From Faucicola mancuniensis (GTDB lineage: Bacteria > Pseudomonadota > Gammaproteobacteria > Pseudomonadales > Moraxellaceae): a DNA stretch of 64,000 bases. Positions 16,892-24,888 of the stretch are shown here, piece after piece. Under the pieces are notes generated by a model. That model was not told the DNA's origin. It searched no databases and saw only the letters and a list, made by a program, of their open reading frames with translations. Position 1 is the first letter of the stretch, and each line of letters opens with the position of its first letter. A program made the position numbers and the translations under genes. The DNA lies in assembly GCF_046523945.1 (NCBI RefSeq), contig NZ_CP171363.1, forward strand, positions 2,232,001 through 2,296,000, given 5' to 3'.

Positions 16892-16951
16892 AAAAAAGCC
16901 ACTTTTTCGTAAAATGTGGGTAACGCTAGTTGATAGAGTTCTGACGCTCTA
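16892..16951 (-). ncRNA. Candidate small RNA, possible decoy for the C4-like RNA
   Basis: The predicted transcript starts near 16951, has a small UAGAG/CUCUA hairpin, and ends in CCAC-UUUU/AAAA-GUGG followed by six U (16892-16919). It contains TCAGAAC and CAACTAG, each 7 bp complementary to the exposed part of the RNA at 16754-16828. It resembles the antirepressor leader in order and spacing. It could titrate the antisense RNA. No small protein is evident in it. Confidence 0.5.
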
Positions 16952-16957
16952 AAACAT

Positions 16958-16986
16958 ACTATACAACAAAAAACCCACCTTGTAAA
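16958..16986 (-). promoter_or_regulatory. Sigma70 promoter for small RNA
   Basis: On the - strand TTTACA (16981-16986), a 17-bp spacer and TATAGT (16958-16963). The -35 overlaps a weak CCAC/GTGG hairpin that could terminate the integrase transcript. Confidence 0.6.
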
Positions 16987-16995
16987 GTGGAGTAG

Positions 16996-18609
16996 TTAAA
17001 ACAGCTCAATCAATCGCTCTTTGTGCAGGGTGTAATAAGCGGTAATATCCGCCCAAACGCCTTGCACATACTTATAAACATGGTAGTCATCAATTCGCAA
17101 AACATCAAGCGTGCGACAGTCAAAATGTGTCGCACCATCTGGCAAATCATCAATCGTAAAATGCTTGAACAAGTATTTTTCCCATGCGTCTTGGGTATAA
17201 TCAAGGGTAAAGCGTTGCCTTGCATTGTCCCACAAAAACACATTATCCACGCCCAAATGTAGGGTAAAATCATCAACAATACGTTTTGACGGATGAAAAT
17301 CTTTAACAAAACTATCCAAAAACGGTTGGATAAAATCCCAATTTGCCTGAAGCATGGTTGGATTTTTGGCGATTTCTATCGCTTTCTTGGCATGGGCAAT
17401 GTCCACACGGTTGATGTGGCGTTTGACCGTTTTGGTGGTGATGTTATGCTCGCTGTGTAGTTTTTTGGCATTGGCAATGGCGTCCACATAGTCCAAGCGG
17501 TCGCTACGTTTTTTGAGATTGACATACCGCTGTAGGCTCGCCCACGATGAATGTAGGGTGATTGTCTGTAGCTGTGGAATGCTAAAACCATCTTCTGCGT
17601 AACGTGTGGCACATTCATGGCGTAAATCATGAAAGCGTAAGCCGTCAATCTCGCAAATCTTGCACCCTCTAGCAAAATAGGACGAAATGGTCTGTGCATT
17701 CATAGGAATAAGCAAATTTTGGTCATAGCCTAAGATAGACATACGGTTGCGTGTTGTTACGTCCAAACACTCGTCAATCAGTAGTAGGGCGTTTGGCTCA
17801 AGGTGTGCGTATTTGTGATTGCCAATCGTGCCGTTGGGGTTTTTGACATCTCGGACAAGCCATTGGTTATTAGCTCGGTCAAAATCAGACAGCAAAAGGT
17901 GGCATAGTTCATCTTGGCGTCTACCTGTGTAAATGGCAAGCCACATGATAAGGTGCATAGGGATTGAACCACGACCAACAGCCCATTCACGATAAAAAAA
18001 GTTGGTCAAAAGCTGTAATTCTTCGCCTGTTGGTAAGCGGTCAAGCTGTTTTGATTTGCCAACGATTCTGGATTTTTTTAAGCCACGCATGGCAAAGTCA
18101 AATTCGGATTTGACATGGTTTAAATCCATACCCCAAACAAAAATCGCATGATTGATAACCGTGCTAATCTCACTCAAATCCTTTAAAACAGTGGACGGTG
18201 AAACGGCATTTTGCATATTTTCCACATCGCCACGCCTACGCCACATCGCAAATGATGAAAAATCATGACGTGTTAAGGTGAATACATTGGCTTTGCAAAT
18301 ATCATAACGAGCAATGCGTTTTAGGTTGGTTTCGTGCTTTTCGTTGTACTGCCCCTGTGTTTGCACGCTATAATGCTCAATCATCTGGGCAAGGGTGTTG
18401 CCATAGACAGATTGTGTGGATTTTTTGAGAATATCAGGGTTAATCTCAATCTGGGCTTCTATCTTTTTTATCCACTCTTTGGCTAAACTTTCTTTACTAA
18501 AGGTTTTGGATTTAGTAAAATTTGGCGTATCTTGACGCTGGATTCTGACTGTTGCGGTATAACGAAAAGATTTACCGTCTTTGGTCTTTCTCTTGCTGAT
18601 TGTACCCAT
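16996..18609 (-). CDS. int: Tyrosine recombinase (phage integrase) with C-terminal extension
   Basis: This site-specific recombinase would integrate and excise the prophage. The start at 18609 gives MGTISKRKTKDGKSFRYTATV, the usual beginning of such integrases, after AGGGTG; upstream in-frame codons are probably not used. The arm-binding N-terminus is followed by a core-binding domain and then a catalytic domain with TGRRQDE (Arg231), HDLRHE (His327, Arg330), His353 and Tyr362. About 175 further residues follow the nucleophile, unusual for the family and of unknown role. The gene lies about 220 bp from dusB; dus genes are known integration targets, so the attachment site is probably nearby. 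Confidence 0.9.
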   Translation of the reverse strand: MGTISKRKTKDGKSFRYTATVRIQRQDTPNFTKSKTFSKESLAKEWIKKIEAQIEINPDILKKSTQSVYGNTLAQMIEHYSVQTQGQYNEKHETNLKRIARYDICKANVFTLTRHDFSSFAMWRRRGDVENMQNAVSPSTVLKDLSEISTVINHAIFVWGMDLNHVKSEFDFAMRGLKKSRIVGKSKQLDRLPTGEELQLLTNFFYREWAVGRGSIPMHLIMWLAIYTGRRQDELCHLLLSDFDRANNQWLVRDVKNPNGTIGNHKYAHLEPNALLLIDECLDVTTRNRMSILGYDQNLLIPMNAQTISSYFARGCKICEIDGLRFHDLRHECATRYAEDGFSIPQLQTITLHSSWASLQRYVNLKKRSDRLDYVDAIANAKKLHSEHNITTKTVKRHINRVDIAHAKKAIEIAKNPTMLQANWDFIQPFLDSFVKDFHPSKRIVDDFTLHLGVDNVFLWDNARQRFTLDYTQDAWEKYLFKHFTIDDLPDGATHFDCRTLDVLRIDDYHVYKYVQGVWADITAYYTLHKERLIELF

Positions 18610-18642
18610 GTTTGCACCCTGTATTTGCAACATTATTGTAAA

Positions 18643-18673
18643 ATTTACAACATCAATAAAAAATGTTGTAAAT
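18643..18673. promoter_or_regulatory. Operator-like inverted repeat upstream of integrase
   Basis: ATTTACAACAT (18643-18653) and ATGTTGTAAAT (18663-18673) form a perfect 11-bp inverted repeat with a 9-bp AT-rich spacer, 34 bp before the integrase start. Related TACAACA/TGCAACA words flank it. It fits a repressor or integrase binding site. Confidence 0.55.
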
Positions 18674-18827
18674 ATGATACAACAAAAACGCAAAAATATG
18701 CAAATATATGAAAAAATATGCAAGTTTTTACATAAAATTTAAAGCGTAAAAACAGCCAAAAACGTGGGTAAAACACCAAGAAAAACCATTAATAATTAAC
18801 ATTAAAATCATTTAAAAACAATAACTT

Positions 18828-19826
18828 ATGAAAAACCACCCCTTACTCACCCCCCTACAAATCGGCAATGAAACCATCGCCAATCGGTTGATACTAGCCC
18901 CGATGGCAGGCGTAACGGACAATCCGTTTCGCAGACTTTGCCGAGCCTATGGAGCAGGTCATGCCGTGTCTGAGATGATGACATCGGATGCGACATTGTT
19001 TGCTCATAACAAAACCTTATACCGTGCCAATTTTGACGGTGAAATTTCGCCCATTTCCGCCCAAATTGTCGGTTCAGAGCCTGACAAACTTGCCGAATCC
19101 GCTCGTTACCAAGTCGCCAATGGGGCAAAAATCATTGATATTAACATGGGTTGCCCTGCCAAAAAAGTGTGTAAAAAATTGGCAGGTTCAGCGTTGTTGC
19201 AAGACGTTGATTTGGTGAAAAAATTATTAGAAGCGGTGGTGAATGCTGTTGATGTGCCTGTAACCCTAAAAACTCGCTTGGGCTTTGAAAATGGCAAAGA
19301 AAATATTTTGACCGTTGCCAAAATTGCCGAAGACGTTGGCATACAAGCTCTAACCATTCACGGACGCACCAGAGAAGACAAATATCTGGGGCAAGCTCGC
19401 TATGAGCTGATTGGCGAAGTCAAAAAAATGCTAAACATTCCGATTATCGCCAATGGCGACATTGACAGCCCACAAAAAGCCAAAGCCGTGTATGAGATGA
19501 CAGGGGCGGATGCGGTGATGATAGGGCGGTCGGCACAGGGTCGTCCGTGGATTTTTAAGGAAATTCATCATTATTTGCAAACAGGTGAGCTACTGCCAAA
19601 TCCCACGATTGATGAACTGCGTGAAATTGTACTCACCCATTTACAAGGGCTTTATGCCTTTTATGGTGAATATTCTGGCTGTCGTATCGCTCGCAAACAC
19701 ATTGCTTGGTACACCACAGGCATTGCCAATTCCAACGCCTTTCGCCAAGCCATGTATGGCGAAGAAACCACAGCAGGACAATTTGCGGTGGTGGATAAAT
19801 TTTTGACAACGGCGGTGTATGATTAA
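18828..19826 (+). CDS. dusB: tRNA-dihydrouridine synthase B
   Basis: This FMN enzyme reduces uridine to dihydrouridine in the tRNA D-loop. The 332 residues align well by eye with DusB: LAPMAGVTDNPFRRLC, then INMGCPAKKVCKKLAGSALL with the catalytic Cys, LTIHGRTR, IANGDIDSPQKA and GRSAQGRPWIF. It reads as DusB rather than DusA because of the NMGCPAKKV and RIARKHIAWY segments. There is no clear Shine-Dalgarno. The gene borders the prophage and is intact. Confidence 0.95.
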   Translation: MKNHPLLTPLQIGNETIANRLILAPMAGVTDNPFRRLCRAYGAGHAVSEMMTSDATLFAHNKTLYRANFDGEISPISAQIVGSEPDKLAESARYQVANGAKIIDINMGCPAKKVCKKLAGSALLQDVDLVKKLLEAVVNAVDVPVTLKTRLGFENGKENILTVAKIAEDVGIQALTIHGRTREDKYLGQARYELIGEVKKMLNIPIIANGDIDSPQKAKAVYEMTGADAVMIGRSAQGRPWIFKEIHHYLQTGELLPNPTIDELREIVLTHLQGLYAFYGEYSGCRIARKHIAWYTTGIANSNAFRQAMYGEETTAGQFAVVDKFLTTAVYD

Positions 19827-19830
19827 TCTT

Positions 19831-20622
19831 TTATAATTGGTGTAACAAGTCATCCATCAAATCATCAAAGGCATCGTGCGGTTGATTGTTAGTATTATTG
19901 GTTGCATTACTGGGTGAAGTGTTCGGTTTTGGGCTTGACACAGGGGTGGGCTGTAGGTTAGCCTTTTGCGGTTGCGGTTGCGGTTGCGGTTGCGGTTGCG
20001 GTTGCGGTTGCGGTTGCGGTTGCGGTTGCGGTTGCGGTTGCGGTTGCGGTTGCGGTTGCGGTTGCGGTTGCGGTTGCGGTTGCGGTTGCGGTTGCGGTTG
20101 CGGTTGCGGTTGCGGTTGCGGTTGCGGTTGCGGTTGCGGTTGCGGTTGCGGTTGCGGTTGACTAACAGATTTGGGCTGTTGGCTGACCGTGTTTTGTACG
20201 GGTGGTTTTGAGCTTTGTACCGCAGGATTAGTTGATGTGCCACCGTTTTTACCCAGTTCTAAATGGGCTTGTTCTACCAGTTCTTTGGCGTGTTTTTGCC
20301 GTTCTTTTTTGACGCTGATTTCTTCACGAAACGCATACCAGTTTTGTTGCCACCAATGTTCAAACTGATTGACATTTTTACCTACGATAGAATCTGGCAA
20401 ATGCACGGTTAAAAGTTGGGAAATCAGCACATTATCCATGCCGTCAAGCGTTTGGTCTTTGGCGACAAAGATATGTTCACGACTGCCTTTATATGGTTTT
20501 TTGTAAGTCAAAGATTGTCCGTCAAAGTCAAGTTTTGGCAGTTGCCACAGTTTGCCATTTTGGTAAATGACGGTAAATTTTTTGACAGGGTGGCGAAAAA
20601 TCACATCAATCGGGCGTAGCAT
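19831..20622 (-). CDS. Hypothetical protein with Pro-Gln repeat tract
   Basis: I do not recognise this 263-residue protein. The N-terminal 130 residues form a folded, Trp-rich domain (VKKFTVIYQNGKLWQLPKLDFD; HWWQQNWYAFREEI). Then come Pro/Ser-rich sequence and an uninterrupted (Pro-Gln)n tract of about 32 units, and a C-terminal tail ending in an acidic/hydrophobic DAFDDLMDDLLHQL motif. No signal peptide is visible. The tract behaves as a flexible rod or linker. It is convergent with dusB, with only 4 bp between the stops. Confidence 0.7.
   Translation of the reverse strand: MLRPIDVIFRHPVKKFTVIYQNGKLWQLPKLDFDGQSLTYKKPYKGSREHIFVAKDQTLDGMDNVLISQLLTVHLPDSIVGKNVNQFEHWWQQNWYAFREEISVKKERQKHAKELVEQAHLELGKNGGTSTNPAVQSSKPPVQNTVSQQPKSVSQPQPQPQPQPQPQPQPQPQPQPQPQPQPQPQPQPQPQPQPQPQPQPQPQPQPQPQPQPQPQPQPQKANLQPTPVSSPKPNTSPSNATNNTNNQPHDAFDDLMDDLLHQL
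19966..20160. repeat. Perfect hexanucleotide tandem repeat (TTGCGG)32.5
   Basis: This is a 195-bp uninterrupted run of TTGCGG (CCGCAA on the coding strand, Pro-Gln). The absence of any substitution implies recent slippage. Because the unit is 6 bp, copy-number change alters protein length without shifting frame. Confidence 0.97.
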
Positions 20623-20735
20623 TTTTTTCTCGTTTTTTTGTTAAAATTTAATGTTAATTTACCATAATTTTGGCTGAATTTCATCTCAATTCAGCGATTA
20701 TTTTACATAATTTTCCGTACAAAATTGTATTAAAA

Positions 20736-20744
20736 TGCTATAAT
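20736..20744 (+). promoter_or_regulatory. Extended -10 promoter for recC operon
   Basis: TGCTATAAT is a consensus extended -10 element; no good -35 lies at the right distance. Transcription would start near 20751, which argues against the in-frame TTG at 20746 as the recC start. Confidence 0.5.
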
Positions 20745-20781
20745 TTTGGCAAAGGTGTTTTTTTATTTTGTGCGTATTTTT

Positions 20782-23700
20782 ATGGATATCGATATGTCTG
20801 CGGTTAGTCCCAATTTTAAAATCATTCAAAGCAATCAAATTGAAACGTTATTTGAGCATTTATCAATCATGTATCAAGACCGCAAGTCTTGTCGCTCAGT
20901 GTTTGAGCCGTTTCACGTCATTGTGCCGTCTATGGTGATGGGCGAATGGCTCAAAAAACAGGTGGCGGACACGTTTGGTATTAGTACGTTGGTCACGACG
21001 GAGTTTTGGGGGCGTTATTATTGGTCGTTAGTGCAACGAGTGGCTCGCAGTTATAATGATTTTTATAAAAGCCGTGGCGTGGTAAAAGACGATTTTAATG
21101 TGCCAGATGTGGCGATGTTGTCAAAAAATATCATGCAATGGCGGATTTTTGGTTATTTATTACAAAATCAAACGCAGATTTTACAAGATGAAAAGCACGT
21201 TTTGTATCCTTTTATTGAGCCGATTGTTAATGATAAACAAAATTTAACAATGGATAGTCCGCAAAACAGCCAGCAAACCAATTCATTTATCAAAGATGGT
21301 ATTATGGTAGACGATGCCAGTATCCAAAGCCAAGACCAACGCCTTTGGCAGTTTTCGGCGGATATGGCGAGTATGTTTAATCGCTATATGACTTATCGTG
21401 AAAATTGGCTAGAAAAATGGGGCAAAAATCAAGCGGTCAATGTGCAAGCCTTGATTGATGAAAAAGACAAATTACAAGCCTTAATCAAACATCAAGAAAT
21501 AGACATGGTCAAAACGCCTGATTGGTTGGTTGAGCATTATATGCAGTTAGAACAAGCCCAGCGTTTTTTGTGGCGAGCATTGTTTGACAACATTTATCAA
21601 GAACGTAAAAATTTACAAGATAAATTTTGGCAAGTTTTTGATGATAAGGATAAACAAATTGCCGATATTTGTAGACAGCAGTTACCGACAAATGTGGTGT
21701 TATTTACTGTGCAACAGTTACCACCGAGCGAGCTAAACGATTTAAAACGCTTAAGTGAGCTTGTGCCTGTTACTTTGTTGCATTTTAACCCATCAGAGCA
21801 GTTTTGGGCGGATATTGTGGATAAAAATTGGTTGTTAAATCAACAGCTAATTGACCCGACCACCGTTTATTTAAAGGATTATGGACATACGTTGTTATCT
21901 CGTTTTGGCAAACAATCTCGTGAAGTGTTTGCCATGCTTGCCGATTTGTCGGGTAATGAGTATGAAAAAGTTGAATGGATTGATGAGTTTGAACCAAATT
22001 CTCAGAATAGCTTGTTAAGTCAATTACAAAACGATATTTTAATGCTTGATGAAGGCGAAACACAAACCAAAATTTTGAATATGATAAATTTTGACAAAAC
22101 CAAACGCCATCAACAAGCCGAACAAGAAAGCCAACGCCAAAACCAAAATTGGCAAATCGGTACAACCGACAAGCCATTTGACAGTAGCCTTGCCATTCAC
22201 GCCTGCCACAGCATGACACGCCAGTTAGAAGTGTTGCGAACTTTGATAATCAGTTGGCTGAACAACACCGATAGACCTGCTCCCAATGAAGAAAATAACC
22301 GCCGTCTGTCTGATATTTTGGTGTTATTGCCAAACATTGAAGCCGAACGCAACGTGATAGAAGCGGTTTTTCCCAAAGGCGTGGGGGCGGACGGTTATCA
22401 TCTGCCAGCCAAAATCACAGGTGTGGTCGCAAAAGATGTCAATCAGTTTTGGCAAGCGGTGATGGGTTATTATACCTTGTTAAACAAGGCAGGTAGCCGT
22501 TTTCACCGTATGGAAGTGTTTGATTGGTTGATGTTGCCACAGTTATACGAAAGTTTTGGGCTAAATTTGACCCAAATGCAACGCACTTGCGAGTTGTTAA
22601 GCGATGCAGGGTTTGTGCGGGGTTTTGACGAATTACATTTGAGCCAAACCTTGCACGATATTGATGATGATTATCGTTATACCTTTGCTTATGCCTTGGA
22701 ACGACTGGTCGCAGGCTTGTTTATGCCAAATGCCAAAGCGGTCAAATTTGGCGAGCGTGTCAATTATCACGGACAAACCGAAACTATAGAGCCATTGCCA
22801 ACCGTCAAAATATCGGACAAGCCAATGATTGCCATGTTGTGCCAAATTTATCAAACGCTTAACGACAATCGGCATATTGGCAAACAAGCTTATAAAGTGG
22901 ATAAATGGTTAAGCGAAATTGAAAATTTAATGAAACTTCGCTTTGAAAAATTTAACCAAACTAACGCTTGGAAAGCGATTTTTTCGGCACAAAATGAACT
23001 CAAACGCCAAGTCAAAGCCAACAGCCAAGCCCAAGATTTGCCCCTAAAACTCAATTTTATGTTGCAAAGTATCAATGATGAAATCGCAAGCCAACAGGTG
23101 AGTGCTGAGCCGTCTAGCGTGATTACCTTTGCTCGTATCGGTGCGGTGCGAAATCTGCCGTACAAACTGGTGGTCATGCTCAATCTGAACCTTGCCGACT
23201 TCCCACAGCAAGAACAGAGCAACCGCTATAATCTCATGCAGGCAGGCGTGAACAAGCGTGGCGATAGGTTTCGTGAAGATGACGATTTGGGGGCGTTTTT
23301 GGACGCATTGCTGTGTGCCAAAGAAGCCTGTTGGTTGTTTTATAATGCCAAAAATAATACCGATATTTATCAATATTTGCCCGCAAGTCCCGTGCAAGAA
23401 TTGTTGGACTTTTTATCTCAACATTTGTCCAAAGACCAAATTGGTAATTTTGGCGAAAAAATTCAACAATATTTGGTAACTCATCATGCGTCTTTGCCAT
23501 TTGACAAACAATATTTTGAAATTAACCAAAATACCAAAAATCCTACTTTTGTTGAACAATTAGACAGCCAAAAAGCCAACTTATATCCGCCATCAAAGGT
23601 GTGGTATGGTATGTATGAAAAACTGCATGGTGAGCAAAAAACTCAGCATGATGACAACAAAATCAGACTGTGGCTTAAAAAAGATTTAAATCAATGGTTA

Positions 23701-24843
23701 AAAAAATGGCAAGCAAGTAAACAATTGTTAAATAATAATAGCCAAACGCCAAAAAAATATATTAGCCTAAGCAAAATTTTCCAACAATTACAAAACCCTG
23801 CCAAATCATTTTTAAACGCTCAAAATCTGTCTGTTGAGCGTTTTGACAAAGACTTAAGCATTTTGGAAAATTTGAAATTGGACGGTTTGTCAAAATATCA
23901 GCTCAATGCTGATTTATTGCAAAGTATGTTAAACGATGAAATGTTGGACGAAAAAACCGCTTTGGCGTTTAACGATATTTTGCCTGCTGGCGTGAACCGT
24001 TATCAAGCATTGGACGAGCAAAAACAACAAATTCAGCAACATTTGCACCAATTTATTGACAAATTAAGCGTGTTTGATGCAAGGTTGGTGAACGAAAGTT
24101 TGCAAAAAAACCATTTGCCAAGCCAAGATTTTACCGCTTTATCAAATATGATTGACAAAAATATCAAACCAAATTTACAAAATCAAGATGTTTTAACCCT
24201 ATTAAGAGGCTTGATAAACCCAACTCATGAACAACATTTGGCAATTTTAATCAATGATTTAAAAGACGATGGCACGATTGATAACAAAGCAAGCGATGTG
24301 GTGTTAAAAGTGCATTTGCCAACCGATTTAAACGATAAATATTGGCTAGATTATTTGCCAAATAGCGGTAGAGAAAAGTATCAAATCCGTTTTTGGCTGT
24401 CGCATTTGTGTTGGCAAGTCACCCGCAAAACCAGCGATGAGCAACAACAAGCCCAGCATGGCTTTTCATTGTGGCAATATAGCAACAAACAAACGCTCTA
24501 CCTACCTGCGATACAATGGCAACAGGCGTATGCCATGCTTCAAGACTGGCTGATGCTGTGGCAACTGACCGAACGGCAAGTGATTGTGCTACCACCGCAA
24601 AATGCTTTGCAATATCTGCAAAATATTGCCAATGATAGTGATAATCAAAAATCAAAGATGAGCCATGTTAAGGAATGGGTAGCAACGTCTTATAATTTTG
24701 AGCCAACTGAAGAGAATTTTGAGTTTAATCAATGGCAATTGTTAATTGGTGATAAAAAAGCCAACGTGATTTTACGCTTTTTGGATACATTGGGCGAGTG
24801 GGCGTATCAGCCATTACGCCAACATTTGGTAAAAATTGACTAA
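20782..24843 (+). CDS. recC: Exodeoxyribonuclease V gamma subunit RecC
   Basis: RecC forms the RecBCD complex that processes double-strand DNA ends and recognises Chi. The protein (about 1350 residues) starts like RecC (KIIQSNQIETLFEHL ... HVIVPSMVMGEWLKKQVADTFGI). It has inactivated helicase-like domains and the ITFARIGAVRNLPYKLVVMLNLNLADFP region typical of RecC, and a long C-terminal nuclease-like domain. It is longer than the E. coli protein (1122), with insertions. The start may be 20782 or 20794. recB and recD follow in the same direction. Confidence 0.93.
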   Translation: MDIDMSAVSPNFKIIQSNQIETLFEHLSIMYQDRKSCRSVFEPFHVIVPSMVMGEWLKKQVADTFGISTLVTTEFWGRYYWSLVQRVARSYNDFYKSRGVVKDDFNVPDVAMLSKNIMQWRIFGYLLQNQTQILQDEKHVLYPFIEPIVNDKQNLTMDSPQNSQQTNSFIKDGIMVDDASIQSQDQRLWQFSADMASMFNRYMTYRENWLEKWGKNQAVNVQALIDEKDKLQALIKHQEIDMVKTPDWLVEHYMQLEQAQRFLWRALFDNIYQERKNLQDKFWQVFDDKDKQIADICRQQLPTNVVLFTVQQLPPSELNDLKRLSELVPVTLLHFNPSEQFWADIVDKNWLLNQQLIDPTTVYLKDYGHTLLSRFGKQSREVFAMLADLSGNEYEKVEWIDEFEPNSQNSLLSQLQNDILMLDEGETQTKILNMINFDKTKRHQQAEQESQRQNQNWQIGTTDKPFDSSLAIHACHSMTRQLEVLRTLIISWLNNTDRPAPNEENNRRLSDILVLLPNIEAERNVIEAVFPKGVGADGYHLPAKITGVVAKDVNQFWQAVMGYYTLLNKAGSRFHRMEVFDWLMLPQLYESFGLNLTQMQRTCELLSDAGFVRGFDELHLSQTLHDIDDDYRYTFAYALERLVAGLFMPNAKAVKFGERVNYHGQTETIEPLPTVKISDKPMIAMLCQIYQTLNDNRHIGKQAYKVDKWLSEIENLMKLRFEKFNQTNAWKAIFSAQNELKRQVKANSQAQDLPLKLNFMLQSINDEIASQQVSAEPSSVITFARIGAVRNLPYKLVVMLNLNLADFPQQEQSNRYNLMQAGVNKRGDRFREDDDLGAFLDALLCAKEACWLFYNAKNNTDIYQYLPASPVQELLDFLSQHLSKDQIGNFGEKIQQYLVTHHASLPFDKQYFEINQNTKNPTFVEQLDSQKANLYPPSKVWYGMYEKLHGEQKTQHDDNKIRLWLKKDLNQWLKKWQASKQLLNNNSQTPKKYISLSKIFQQLQNPAKSFLNAQNLSVERFDKDLSILENLKLDGLSKYQLNADLLQSMLNDEMLDEKTALAFNDILPAGVNRYQALDEQKQQIQQHLHQFIDKLSVFDARLVNESLQKNHLPSQDFTALSNMIDKNIKPNLQNQDVLTLLRGLINPTHEQHLAILINDLKDDGTIDNKASDVVLKVHLPTDLNDKYWLDYLPNSGREKYQIRFWLSHLCWQVTRKTSDEQQQAQHGFSLWQYSNKQTLYLPAIQWQQAYAMLQDWLMLWQLTERQVIVLPPQNALQYLQNIANDSDNQKSKMSHVKEWVATSYNFEPTEENFEFNQWQLLIGDKKANVILRFLDTLGEWAYQPLRQHLVKID

Positions 24844-24888
24844 TTTAACAGATTGATTTTAAACAATAAAAAAGACACGAGTACAATA

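Noticed and set aside
16925..16955. GTTTTAGAGC on the - strand as a type II CRISPR repeat or tracrRNA
   Set aside because: Only about ten bases match, there is no repeat array or cas9, and the segment is better explained by the small RNA with its own promoter and terminator.
16704..16995. Type III toxin-antitoxin (repeated RNA, terminator, toxin)
   Set aside because: There are no tandem repeats of about 36 nt, and the downstream gene is a Bro-N antirepressor, not a ToxN-like nuclease.
19966..20160. The hexamer array as a CRISPR
   Set aside because: It is a pure tandem repeat without spacers. No CRISPR array or cas gene is visible in the window.
19886..20211. Long open frames on the + strand and in the other - strand frame across the hexanucleotide array (Cys-Gly, Leu-Arg and Asn-Arg repeats)
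   Set aside because: They exist only because a 6-bp repeat without stops is open in many frames. The - strand Pro-Gln frame has a folded N-terminal domain and normal codon use outside the array.
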